NCBI GenBank assembly: GCA_949317995.1
Contig: OX439038.1
Span: 69,202,659-69,266,658 of the forward strand
DNA: 64,000 bases
Direction: 5' to 3'
From: Acholoe squamosa
Taxonomy: Eukaryota > Annelida > Polychaeta > Phyllodocida > Polynoidae
Under the pieces are notes generated by a model. It did not search any database and was not told where the DNA came from. It was given only the letters and a program-made list of their open reading frames with translations. Numbering within the stretch: position 1 is the first letter of the stretch; every line of letters starts with the position of its first letter. Positions 17,590-27,842 of this stretch are shown here, piece after piece. The position numbers and the translations under genes are program-made.

Positions 17590-18439
17590 ATGACATGTGG
17601 TGGAGAACAAACGATATTTGGTTCTTCTCATGGACCAAGTGAATTTTTGGCAAAATTAGTTGGTGATAGTGCATGGTGCAGTTTTGAGCGTGACAAGCAG
17701 AGTGCTTTGTTCCTGATAGAGGCACACCTAGATGTCAGACCGACACAGAAGGAAGCATTGGAGAGCCGAGCAGATTCCTGAATTTCAGAAGAGATATGGA
17801 CCTCTCGAGAGCAGACTTCCCAAGAAGGTTTTTGAGGATGTGGAGAATACTGGATTTCTTACCTCAAACGAACAGAACGATTCATCTCCAGCAGCAGCTA
17901 GATTGCAAGATGGCACAGATACATATCATTGACAGTTAAGTGATACTAAGAAGTTTATTGGTGATTTCTTATGAGCTAACATTACTGGATCCTCCACTAA
18001 TAATTTTGGTACTGGTGATACTGACAATACTTATTAGCTAGGAGCACAGGCTTCTGCTATAGACAATAATATAGCCTCCATCTGGTCAGTCAGGGATTCC
18101 ATTACCAACATGGCGGATCAGCTACCTAGAACATTAGAGGATGCATTGGCATTTGTTCAAGACTTAACAGTGGAAAGAGAGAAGATGAGAGAGGCCGTTC
18201 TAAGCATAAGTCTAAGAGTTATGGTGATAAAAAGCATTATTCTAAATCTAGCCATAGCTCTAGTTCTAAAAGTGACAGTAAAATAAGTCAATCATAGCCA
18301 TTCTGATTTTGAAGAGGGAGATTTGGATACTATCCCATCTTTTAACTTGCATAATTTAAACAACTAAAGTCTAGCAGATGCAGGTCTTCTGGACTTAATC
18401 ATAGAGTTGCTGATTTCAATGGGGCTAATTCATTAGAAT
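17590..18439 (+). pseudogene. Left part of an older retroelement relic, interrupted by El1
   Basis: Decayed coding-like sequence immediately left of El1. Two short frames (17590-17781, 17732-17932) and a Lys/Ser/His-rich stretch near 18185-18290 look like the remains of a gag or similar basic protein, but no domain can be named. Its link to a retroelement rests on position: directly beyond the El1 right end, at 31738, a retropepsin-like coding stretch resumes in the same orientation. Confidence 0.45.
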
Positions 18440-18852
18440 TGTAGGGGTATGGTATTTACACTTATACGTACATGTACCCGTGGGACTCAGACCTAGGTCT
18501 TCGGGTGTAGTGGGGGAATCCCGATGGCAGGTGGCAGCACCTGCCTCTGGGTTCGTAATCATTACACCAGGGGGCCTACCACTCGTCCGCCACACGTCAC
18601 GTGGCTGGTCTGAGTTTCGCGGGCCTTTCCCCTATATAAGGCTGGTTCTACCCCCATGTTCTCCAGTAGTGGTTTTACCCACTGCTCAACCAGGTCGTTA
18701 CCCGAAAGGGTAACCGAATGCCCTAGCAGCATGTAGTCCTCTGAGGCGGTGATCATATGTAACATAAGCTATGAAATAAAAGCTCGGTTGCCTACCCGGA
18801 AACTTTCTCTCTCTTCGTTACTTAATCTAACTTAACGAGACGAACCACTACA
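18440..18852 (+). repeat. El1 5' LTR
   Basis: 413 bp, starting TGTAGGGG and ending CACTACA. It contains a TATA box (CTATATAAG, 18632-18640) and a poly(A) signal AATAAA at 18775-18780, which roughly places the promoter and the R region. Compared with the 3' LTR it lacks 6 bp near its end. Confidence 0.93.
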
Positions 18853-18853
18853 C

Positions 18854-18868
18854 TGGTGCCGTGACCAG
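18854..18868 (+). promoter_or_regulatory. El1 primer-binding site
   Basis: TGGTGCCGTGACCAG begins one base after the 5' LTR. The leading TGG pairs with the CCA end of a tRNA. The same sequence follows the El2 5' LTR at 57100. I cannot name the tRNA. Confidence 0.75.
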
Positions 18869-18877
18869 TTGGTCTTC

Positions 18878-18886
18878 GGGTAAGCA
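18878..18886 (+). promoter_or_regulatory. Candidate major splice donor in the El1 leader
   Basis: GGGTAAGCA with GT at 18880-18881, between the primer-binding site and the gag start. El2 has the stronger GGGTAAGTG at the matching place (57125-57133). A leader donor like this is how retroviruses and errantiviruses make spliced subgenomic RNA; here it could serve the ORFs after integrase. No matching acceptor has been fixed. Confidence 0.45.
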
Positions 18887-18895
18887 CAGTCAGAA

Positions 18896-21529
18896 ATGAC
18901 TGAGCTGAGCCCAGTTAGGGGAAGTGGCCCAAATCATGAGCTAAATTCCCCGATGGAAGATGGTGAAATCAAGTCACCATCCCAAGGTACAGAGTGGAGA
19001 GATCCACTGGAACACTACCCTGATGGGTTAGCGGATGTAAGAAAAAACTTACACGACAAACTGGAAGAATTTGGAGATTCCTTATTCATGCCAGGAGGTA
19101 CTTTGAAACCTGCACCTATGCACAAAAGTACCGCTCAATTTGGTCAACTACCATTTGAGGTACCGAAGCCTAGTGCAGGTATGTTTGAAACTCCATATAG
19201 TTCTCAAATTAAACAGCAGAAATGTGGATTCAAAAAGAACAAAATGGACGAGCTTGAAGACATGAGAGCTGAATACGAGAAGATCCAAAAGGATCTCATT
19301 ACACTGACCGGGACTCGAGACAGAATTCTGACTGAAAACAAACAGTTGATGTCAGAACGTCTTGATTACGATCAGAGTTGTAGACGCCAACAACAACTGT
19401 TGTTGGATCGAATGGAGAAGGAAAAACAAGATTTCCAACTCCAGCACGAACAGTATCGTGATCTGGAATACAGAGCCTCGTGTGATGAGTTGAATAAAAC
19501 TAAACAAGAGTTAAATTCAACTCAATCGGCCCATGGTAAGTATCAAGAGGAGCTGAAGAAAATAGAACCAGCCTTCAAAGATGCACGAAGAACGTATCAT
19601 AAACAACCTGAAGAGCATGAAAAACTCAGAGGTTAATGGATATGTGAATCCGCAAACTTGACTGCTAAGCAGACAAAAATGCTGGATGATTATTCCGAAC
19701 TGGAAGCTAAAGCTATCCAGATGTCAAAGTATCTAGAGGATACTGGTCGTGCAGTAGGCACTCTTGAACCAGACTTCACTGTTTCAGGAATTGTCCTATA
19801 CACGACGTGTAACCAGATGAACTCTTTGAGGGGTGAAGACGAGGCAACAGAGAAAACTGTACCTCATTGCGAAGAAGTAAAGATCAGGTTAGATTTACGG
19901 ATAATACCTCGAAACCTCTTGGTTTAGGTACTGGAAATGCTGGGGGTGCTTCGACGAGTGGAGTTAAACAAAACCACTCAGTAGGAACCTCCACCTTTGA
20001 CGGCGGATGGCCACAACAGTCACCTTTAGGGGAACCAAATGGCCCGTATGCCCAGTATGGATGGAATCAATCCCAAGCGGGAGCGAATCCGTCTAATGGT
20101 AACGCCCGGAATACATCTGGAGGAACAACTGGACGAACATCCGGGAATTCCAGTACAGCTGGATACTATCAAGGATCCGGACCTTCAGGAGATAGTTCCA
20201 GAGGCAGACCCTCTGCCGGTAGAACTGGTTCCAATAATGGAAATCAGTCGTATGGAACAGGAGGAAACACTAATAACAATAGTGGTTTCTTTAGTTTTGG
20301 TGGAAATGCACAACCAACCAATAAACCAGGGTCAACCCCTCAAACCGACGGATACACCTTCTCACAGGTGCCTCTATTTGGAGCAGGAGGATCAGGGGGT
20401 GGAGGAGGACCACCACCCGGTGGCTTTGGGAGTACATATGGTAAGAATCCTCCACGGAAAAAGAGACTCAGTTGCCGAGTATCTCTTTCTCCAGGGTTAC
20501 AAGCACTGCATGATTCCAATGCAGCGATTGCTAACTTAGGTGTTGATTGTTACAATCAAGGTCTGGACGATACGGAGATCATGGAATGGAGCTCGTAGAG
20601 TAGCTAAGATACCTACTCCCTTTAATGCCAAGAATCCTTGGAAGGAAGAGTATCAAGGCTGCGCAGATGTCTTTAACTGCAATTGATGGGGTAAAGCGGA
20701 AGCTCTCCCCTATCTAGTATGCTGGTTAAAGGAGGGTGAAGGTAAAGGAGCCGTGGAACAATGGAGAGATTCCCAAATTGTAGGACTCTCAGCCCATATG
20801 AAATATGATGAACTCATAGAGATTGCTTCATATTTATATGGAAATATAGATCCTTGGCTGACGTTCACTAAAAGAACGCAGAAACCTAAGGAATCTGCCA
20901 AAGTGTTCGGCTTAGAATGTCAACGACTGTTGCATAAAGCCAAACCTCAATGGAGATTAGATGATGAATGCTTCCTAGATGAAATGTTTAAACAATTCAT
21001 CGAAGGATTGCGGAATCAGGAGCACAGGACAGTGGCCTGTGAAGCTTGGAAGAATGATGCCTCTTTGACAGATTTGTTCCAGTCCTTAGATTATCATGAT
21101 CGTAAGGCCCGGATCTTTGCCGGGAAGGTACCTCAAAGGATGTCTGCAATGATAATCCCAGATGGGATACCCGAAACCGATTCATCCGAATCAGGGGAAC
21201 CTGACGATGATAAAAACGTTGGGGCTGTTGGTCAAGGGAACCCCCGGTACAACCGGAACTGGGGAAAGAAAACGGGTTACGTCAAGGAGAAAGTGATTAC
21301 CACCAAACCTCCTGTGACTCAACCTGATACTAAACCGAACACCGGTCCGTCTTTATCAGAGGACCTGGTTACCAACTTGGTAAAGAAGATCACTGAGAAT
21401 CTTAGAAGGCCTAGGCCTGATAGGAGTGTAGTGACATGCTTCCGATGTAAGGCAGATAAGCCAGTTTATAGAAACGCTCGTTACCGGAACAATCCGAGTA
21501 AGGAGGACTCAGTGACTCAGGAAAACTGA
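18896..21529 (+). pseudogene. El1 gag: coiled coil, Gly/Asn-rich linker, capsid, damaged zinc knuckle
   Basis: Gag is the structural protein of the retrotransposon particle. The ATG at 18896 opens a frame with an acidic N-terminus, then a long Glu/Lys/Gln-rich coiled coil (about 19240-19640). It is cut by a stop at 19634-19636 and by a frame change near 19880. A Gly/Asn/Ser-rich region follows (about 19920-20430), then a capsid-like helical domain (about 20750-21130, with WLTFTKRTQKPKESAKVFGL). After it comes a basic region with CFRC (near 21440) where a CCHC knuckle would be expected, but the later His and Cys are missing. Relative to El2, this copy lacks short segments inside the coiled coil and capsid but keeps a 74-codon N-terminal block that El2 has lost. 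A coiled coil plus a low-complexity linker before capsid is an unusual gag plan. The frame ends 21529. Confidence 0.75.
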
Positions 21530-24500
21530 GTGGGGGTGTCCATGATGGCAACCGGATTACCCCCCGAATGAGTGATTGCCATGACTGCCAGCCTATCGCC
21601 GCTTGCAGTGCTGGTGAGAATCCTCTAGGGATTTCGCCCAGCAGTGAAGCTGAGGGACCTGATCAGTTCCTTACTCATGAGGCTGGGGAGACTGATAGTA
21701 CACCAGGTGTCAAGAACCGGCAGAAGAACACAGAGGGGAAACCCGATATCAGTCCAGAGGAAGTGGCCAATGGGTTGGCCAGGGTGGGGTGTGCCCAGCT
21801 TCCCCCGGGTCATCCTTGTCTCGAATTTTTGAAGGGATGTGGATTTGACCTCGGCGCTAAGACGGAACTTGCCAAGTACGCAAGTTGTCCTACCTACTTG
21901 AAAGGTAGGAGGTGGTACGCAGTTGTATCTGTGAGTGGTAGATCTGCTGAGTTTCTTGTTGATACGGGTGCTAGCCACTCCTGTATTGCTAAGAGATTCT
22001 AAAATCTTTTACCTACGAATCATGAAACTTTCACAATGGAAGGAAATGCTCGTACGGCCGACGGTAGCACGATGCAAACGTTCAGTAGAACATGTATGAG
22101 GTTCAGTCTACAGGAGGATAAGGACTTCATCCTTACTCCTACTGTGGCGAACATCGCGGATGATGGTATACTTGGTCTGGATTTTGCTGCATTATATGGA
22201 GCAAGGTTAGATTCCCAGAGGGGAATATTGGAAGTGAGAGACCCATATCATCTCGAAGTACAATGCCTACTTAGACAAGTGAGCAGTGTAGCCAGTGTAG
22301 CCCAGACTGTAAAGATACCACCAGGCACCGCCTGTGATGTCTTATGTCGAGCAGACATAAAGTTTTCAGGAAAAACTGGAGTTGTAGAGCCAGATATGGC
22401 AATGTTGTCAAGTATCGGATTGGAATCCGCAGACGTTCTAGTAGCTAACGCTGCTTGGACAGTGGTTCCTATATCCAATACCGGTAATAAGACTGTCTAC
22501 GTACAGAAGGATACGATCCTAGGGTCGGTTGTCCTCTCTGAACTGGTAGAAGGCTGTGAACATGCTTCGGCACCCGGAGTCCCTTCCTCATCCGAAAGGA
22601 ATCCGGAATTAGATATTCTAATAGCCAAAAGCCATGTCGAAAATGATGAACAATGTGAAGCTCTAACTGACTTGCTAGACAAGTACCGTAAAGCTTTTGC
22701 AGCACCAAGTGAACAATTGGGGCGTACTGATAAGGTACTGCATACGATTGACACTGGTGAGAATGAACCTTTTAAGATTCCTTATAGAAGACTCCCACTA
22801 GCCAAGAAAAGGGTAGCTGAGGAGGAGATAGCTAAAAGGCTTGAACAGGATGTAATAATTCCATCAACCAGTCCTTAGTCTAGCCCTGTGTGCATGGTGA
22901 CTAAGAAAGATGGTACCATCTGTTTTTGCATAGATTACCGGAAATTGAATGGTATGACCAAGAAGAATTCATATCCCTTACCACGGATTGATGAGACTAT
23001 AGACTCCCTTGGAGGTAAGCAATGGTATTACTCTCTAGACTTACAATCTGGGTACTGGCAAGTGGGTATGCATCCGAAAGACATGGAGAAGCAGCCTTTT
23101 CCAGTCATATTGGGTTATTCCAATATAATGTGATGCCGTTTGGATTGTGCAATGCACAGGCGACATTTGAAGCCATGATGGAAACTTTATTAAGTGACCT
23201 ATTATGGAAGAAATGTCTCGTCTATCTAGATGATGTGATAGTCTTTGGGAAGACATACGAGGAATGCTTGGAAAATTTAGGTATGTTTCTGGAAAGGATC
23301 ATAGCTAATGGATTGAAGCTGAAGCCCAAGAAATGCGATCTTTTTAAAAGATCCATTAATTACTTGGGACAAATAATCTCGAATCAAGGGATTAAAGCCA
23401 ATCCGGAGAAACTGGATGCTGTGTCAAGTTGGCAGGCACCCACGAATGCGAAAGAAGTTAGATCCTTTCTTGGATTCTGTTCCTATTACAAGGACTTTAT
23501 ACCAGGATATTCGAGGGTCGCCTTTCCTATCCAGAGTTTGTCCCACTGGACACCTGGAGTGAGGAAGGAACGATTTCCTTGGGGATCCGAGCAAGATGAG
23601 GCCTTTATGAAAATAAAGGGTTTGTTTGCAAATACACCTGTGTTGAAGTACCCTACGGAGAATGATCATTTCATTCTAGATACTGATGCTAGTAACGAAA
23701 GCATAGGAGCTGCCCTTTCCCAGGTCCAGGATGGGGTTGAAGTTCCTATAGCCTTCGCTAGTAACACGTTGAGTAAATCTCAAAGAAACTATTGTACTAC
23801 TAAACGTGAGTTGTTGGCTGTGGTGGTCTATATGAAGAAGTTCAAGCACTTTTTGTGGGGAAGTGATTTCACTCTACGGACTGATCACTCTTCTCTCAGA
23901 TGGTTATTGAACTTCAAGGATGCAGAGGGGATGATAGGTCGCTGGTTGGCGCACCTATCCGAATTGGGTCTAAATCACAGCCAGATTGAACACCGAGCCG
24001 GGGCAAAACATTTGAATGCAGATGCTTTGTCTAGAATCCCGGTGAAGAAATGTGCAAACGCTGAGTGCACTGATTGTGGAGCACACAATGCTGTATTGGC
24101 AGGGGTTTGAGTACCTTTCGAAACCCAACCGGAACATGTTTTGAATTGGTCCATGGAGACCATCCAACAGTTCCAGAAGTCTGATGCAGTCACATCACGT
24201 TTGATTAAGTTTCTTAATCAGGGTATCTGTCATCCAAGACCCAATGTGTCATTGGAGAACAGAGAGATGAGACGATTCCTATCTCAATGGGCCGAGCTGG
24301 AAGTCCGGGATGGTATTCTATTTCGATGGAAGAACTATTCTAATAGGAAGAAAACCTTGCAAGTTGTCATACCTAGTGCTATGCGACGAGATATTATGTA
24401 TTTCTGTCACGGGCATAGAACTTGTGGACACTTTGGAAAGAAACGGTCTCTAGAACGTCTATCCAGCCCATACTATTGGCCTGGCATGAGTACAGATCTC

Positions 24501-25747
24501 ACCCGATGGGTAGAGACCTGTCCCGAATGCTGTAAGAACAAACCAGGACCCGGGTTAGGCAAACTGCCATTATCCCAGGAACTGTTTGGTGTAAGATTTG
24601 CTAGAGTAGCTGTTGACATTATTAGTGGGATTCCTCCCACTCCTAGTGGCAACACGTGTATGATGGTCATGTCAGATTATTATACCAAGTACACCCGAGT
24701 GTTTCCTTTACTGGATCATAAGGCTGTTACTTGTGCTATGGCTTTTGTAAAAGGGTGGGTGTTGCACCTAGGTGTCCCACTCATGTTACATAGTGACCAG
24801 GGCAAAGAATTTGAGTCTAGCCTGTGGCAAGAGATGTGTAATTGTCTAGCAATTTGCAAGACAAGAACTAATCCCTATAGGCCACAGAGTGATGGACAAG
24901 TGGAGAGATTCAATAGGACTCTGATCCAAGTATTGAAGTCTCTAGTAAATGAGCAAATGGACGATTGGGATGAACAATGTGAATTCGTGGTACATGCTTA
25001 TAATGGCACTGTACACTCGAGCACAAACTGTTCTCCTAATCTCCTCGTTTTTGGAGAGGATTTGATTATGCCAGCAGATTTGGTGTTTGGCTTAATAAGA
25101 ATGAATCCGGAAGCCTCTTGCCAGGTGATGTTTGTAGAGTCTCTACGAGATAACTTCAAACAAGCCTATGAGAGGGTTAGAGATGAGTTGCAGAAAACTG
25201 CACATTGGCAGAAAGTTGGTTAAAAGCTAGATTTTTTAATCTAGGGGATAGAGTTTTGCATCTACACCAACCTCTTGCCAACCTGGAATTAGCCAGCAAT
25301 TGGGATGGACCCTTCACTGTAACTCAGGTTATTAGTGATTGTACAGTGATTTTTAAATCACAGCTTGGTAAATGTTACAAGTCAAATGTAGCGAGACTAC
25401 GCCCATGGAGGGGGAGGGATATCTCCACCGAAATGTATGGCGATGGTCTATTGGAAGTAATGGAACAAAGTTGTGTTAAGCAACTCGAAGTGGTACCGAC
25501 CCGAAAGCGAGGACCCGGGCGGCCATGGAAGGTTGCGGACCCGAAGAGGGTGGTGCCTCCTGTCGTAACATCCGGAAAACAGGGGAAGATACAAAAAGTC
25601 GCGGCAGGTGCAGGTAAAAATAAGAGGAAAGGTCCTTCTAAGTCTAAGAAGACCTTAGAAAAGGCTCTTATGGATACCAGGTCAATAAAAGAGGCCTCAA
25701 AACCTCTTAGATGCAGTCCAAGGTTGCTGAAGACTGCCGTAACCTAG
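21529..25747 (+). pseudogene. El1 pol: protease, RT, RNase H, integrase (broken)
   Basis: Pol is in the -1 frame relative to the capsid frame and overlaps its end. Domains: aspartic protease with DTGASHS near 21960; reverse transcriptase about 22740-23400 with the catalytic YLDD at 23226-23237; RNase H about 23660-24040 (DTDASNESIGAAL); integrase with an HHCC zinc finger about 24410-24540 and DDE core residues in VAVDII, HSDQG and QVERFNRT. The C-terminal tail is very basic and has an AT-hook-like RGPGRPWK followed by Lys-rich sequence. Damage: in-frame stops at 22000-22002, 22876-22878 and 24108-24110, a one-base deletion near 23095, and a 13-base deletion near 25220, all by comparison with El2. 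The domain order is Ty3/gypsy. No chromodomain was recognised. Confidence 0.92.
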
Positions 25748-26294
25748 CCTGTTAACACAACGAGTGTGTTGTCCTGTACTGTGTACTGTTATATGTTGTA
25801 ACCTTGTTCAATGTATATTTGAGCCAGTCACGAGTTTCTGGAAATGACCCATGACAATGTACCTATGGTTTTGGACGGAAAATTTGGTGGATATGCCTAT
25901 GCTATCCATAAACTCCATAATACCCAGCGAGTTGTCATGGTTGAGACATGAGTACAGACAGAAGACCGATCGGGTATGGTATTGTCCTCATGTAAGGATG
26001 CGTGACCTAATTAAGGGCACGCGGGAAAGTTATCCTTTCGAATGATCACGTGAGGCGCCAGTTTGATCATGCGCAGCGATTCAAGTTCGAGTATCCGGCC
26101 ATATTGTCTTATTCCTGCGAAGGAAGAGGACGTGGCCGAGGGTGGTCTTACTCTTTTGGGAGTTTGATAGCCTGTGACAGCCGTGTTTCGAGGTGTGCCC
26201 TCGTTAAAAGGCACCCGCCTTTCACTGGGTAAGCAGTCCTAACTGCTTATCCGGTGGATTGGGATATTATATCCCCGAAAAGCCACTTCTGCCG
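25748..26294 (+). other. El1 spacer between integrase and accessory ORF 1
   Basis: About 550 bp with no long frame, well conserved in El2 (63322-63870). Conservation of a non-coding spacer at this position suggests a regulatory role such as a splice acceptor, an internal promoter or translation re-entry. I see no TATA box. One CAG preceded by a weakly pyrimidine-rich stretch (about 26219-26234) is a possible acceptor. Confidence 0.4.
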
Positions 26295-27633
26295 ATGGCA
26301 GAAGAGGCCGTCCGCCTTGGCGGTGGTGCCGGTGCTAGCACCCCGCCGGAGTATGGAAGTGGTTCTCCCAAGAGTCCCACTTATACATACGACGATCAGC
26401 AATACGATGCTGATTGTGATCAATTAGATCAACAAATGAATGTTGATCAGTACTTCTCTGGAGTAGACGATAGCGACATAGAATCATTCTATGACGCATC
26501 CGATAACTCCAGGCAAGTAAGTCCTGAACGCCGTAGTGTTCAACAATCAATTGATGTAGGTGAGCCTTATGTAGCCCCTCCATCCGAAAGTTTGAGTGGA
26601 GAGCTGGCAGGAGTTCAGTCTCACGACAGGGCTCTAATGCCACCTCCCCCTCAACTACCGCCTCGTCTGGGTGGGAGTACCGCATCCAGTGCTTTGGGAC
26701 CTGCTTCTCCGGTTGACAGGCCAATGTACCTAGAGCTACTCCTACCAGACAGTCCTGAGTGGCATGATGTAGCCGGTCCCTATGACGGACGGATGTTAGC
26801 TATCTCTGAGGAAATGCTGATACCCACCTGTTATGGGATGCCCAGAGAAGTTGACGAGCGTGTTGTCAACGCGATCTGGGAATGTGCTCATCCGCAATGG
26901 GCTAATACCTTTCCAGAAGCCTGGCTGGTGGATTACCATCAGATGGCCAAAGGATTGGTAGTCCATTTATGGTTCCGTAAAGCCGTCTGGGACGCAGAAA
27001 TGGCTTTCCGAAGGAATACCTTCTATAGGCCTTCCTATGTGTCACCGGTTACACCTGTGTCAAGGCTGATGAGGTCTCAAGGTACATAGATAGAGACCAG
27101 ATCCTAATGCTAGGAACAGCGGAGGAGTATGAAGCAGCAGGTAACACTGTTGTGGATTACTGTCCAGGAGTCCCCATTACGTCTCAATCCATTGAGGCAG
27201 AGGAGGCCCGGATTGGTGTGTCTCCACTAGATAGACTCGAGGTGATACAAGACCTCGTGGTGCAGATGGTTCCCCTAAAACTGCACAGTCTACCCCTACG
27301 AAGACTGAGCAGAAGACAGGGAAAACAGCTAGTGGAAAGGGTAAAGGGACCCCCACTAAGAATAAAGGTAAAGGGAAGCGGTCAGGAACCGAACCCTCTA
27401 CCAGCACGAGTGTGGCCGACAGTACCCGAACCCGTCGGGTGTCGCCACGCTCGGCCAATAAGAAGGGAGCTAAGGCTTCGGATGTCTCTGGCAACGAGAC
27501 GGATGCATCCGACCCCGGCACCTCTACTAATGGCAGATCCCGCAGACAGAATAAGAAGAAGGTTAACCAACGTAAACCTGAACGTAAACCTAACCTAACC
27601 TATTATTTACTATCTATCTCTTTTTGCTTTTGA
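26295..27633 (+). pseudogene. El1 accessory ORF 1: acidic protein with Trp-rich domain and Lys/Ser/Thr-rich tail
   Basis: Unknown family. The start ATG at 26295 (MAEEAVRLGGGAG) is chosen because El2 has a stop codon just upstream in the same frame. Residues about 1-130 are acidic and rich in Asp, Gln, Pro and Ser (with DDQQYDADCDQ). Residues about 150-260 look globular and Trp/Tyr-rich (WECAHPQWANTFPEAW, VVHLWFRKAVWDAEM). After a stop at 27087-27089 the frame changes and the protein continues (about 27065-27265), then changes again into a basic, low-complexity tail rich in Lys, Ser, Thr and Gly, ending near 27633. Total about 445 codons. No transmembrane segment or signal peptide is seen, so it does not look like an envelope protein. 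It begins in El2 at 63871 with almost identical sequence. Confidence 0.7.
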
Positions 27634-27842
27634 TTTGTTTGTCTGAACTTGCTATGTTAATAACCTATTAAGTGAATATTGCCAGTCCCTATTTTTCCAT
27701 CTGCTGATTGTGTTCATATTGACATTTGTCAAGATCCATGAAGTTATTGTACTGTTTCATTTGTGACTTTCCTTTGAAAAATCAATAAAACTTGGTCTGC
27801 TCTATAGCATTATTTAAATGAACATAGCAGTTTATTAATGCA
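27634..27842 (+). other. El1 spacer between the accessory ORFs, with poly(A) signal
   Basis: About 210 bp AT-rich spacer. AATAAA at 27784-27789 could serve as an internal polyadenylation signal. The sequence differs in composition from the flanking coding regions. Confidence 0.4.

Noticed and set aside
20039..20539. Open frame of 166 codons in El1 gag
   Set aside because: It overlaps the Gly/Asn-rich gag frame in another phase, and its composition is that of a shadow frame.
21625..21978. Minus-strand frame of 117 codons opposite El1 protease, with a parallel at 59246-59689
   Set aside because: It lies antisense to well supported pol coding sequence, and its presence in both copies follows from sequence identity.
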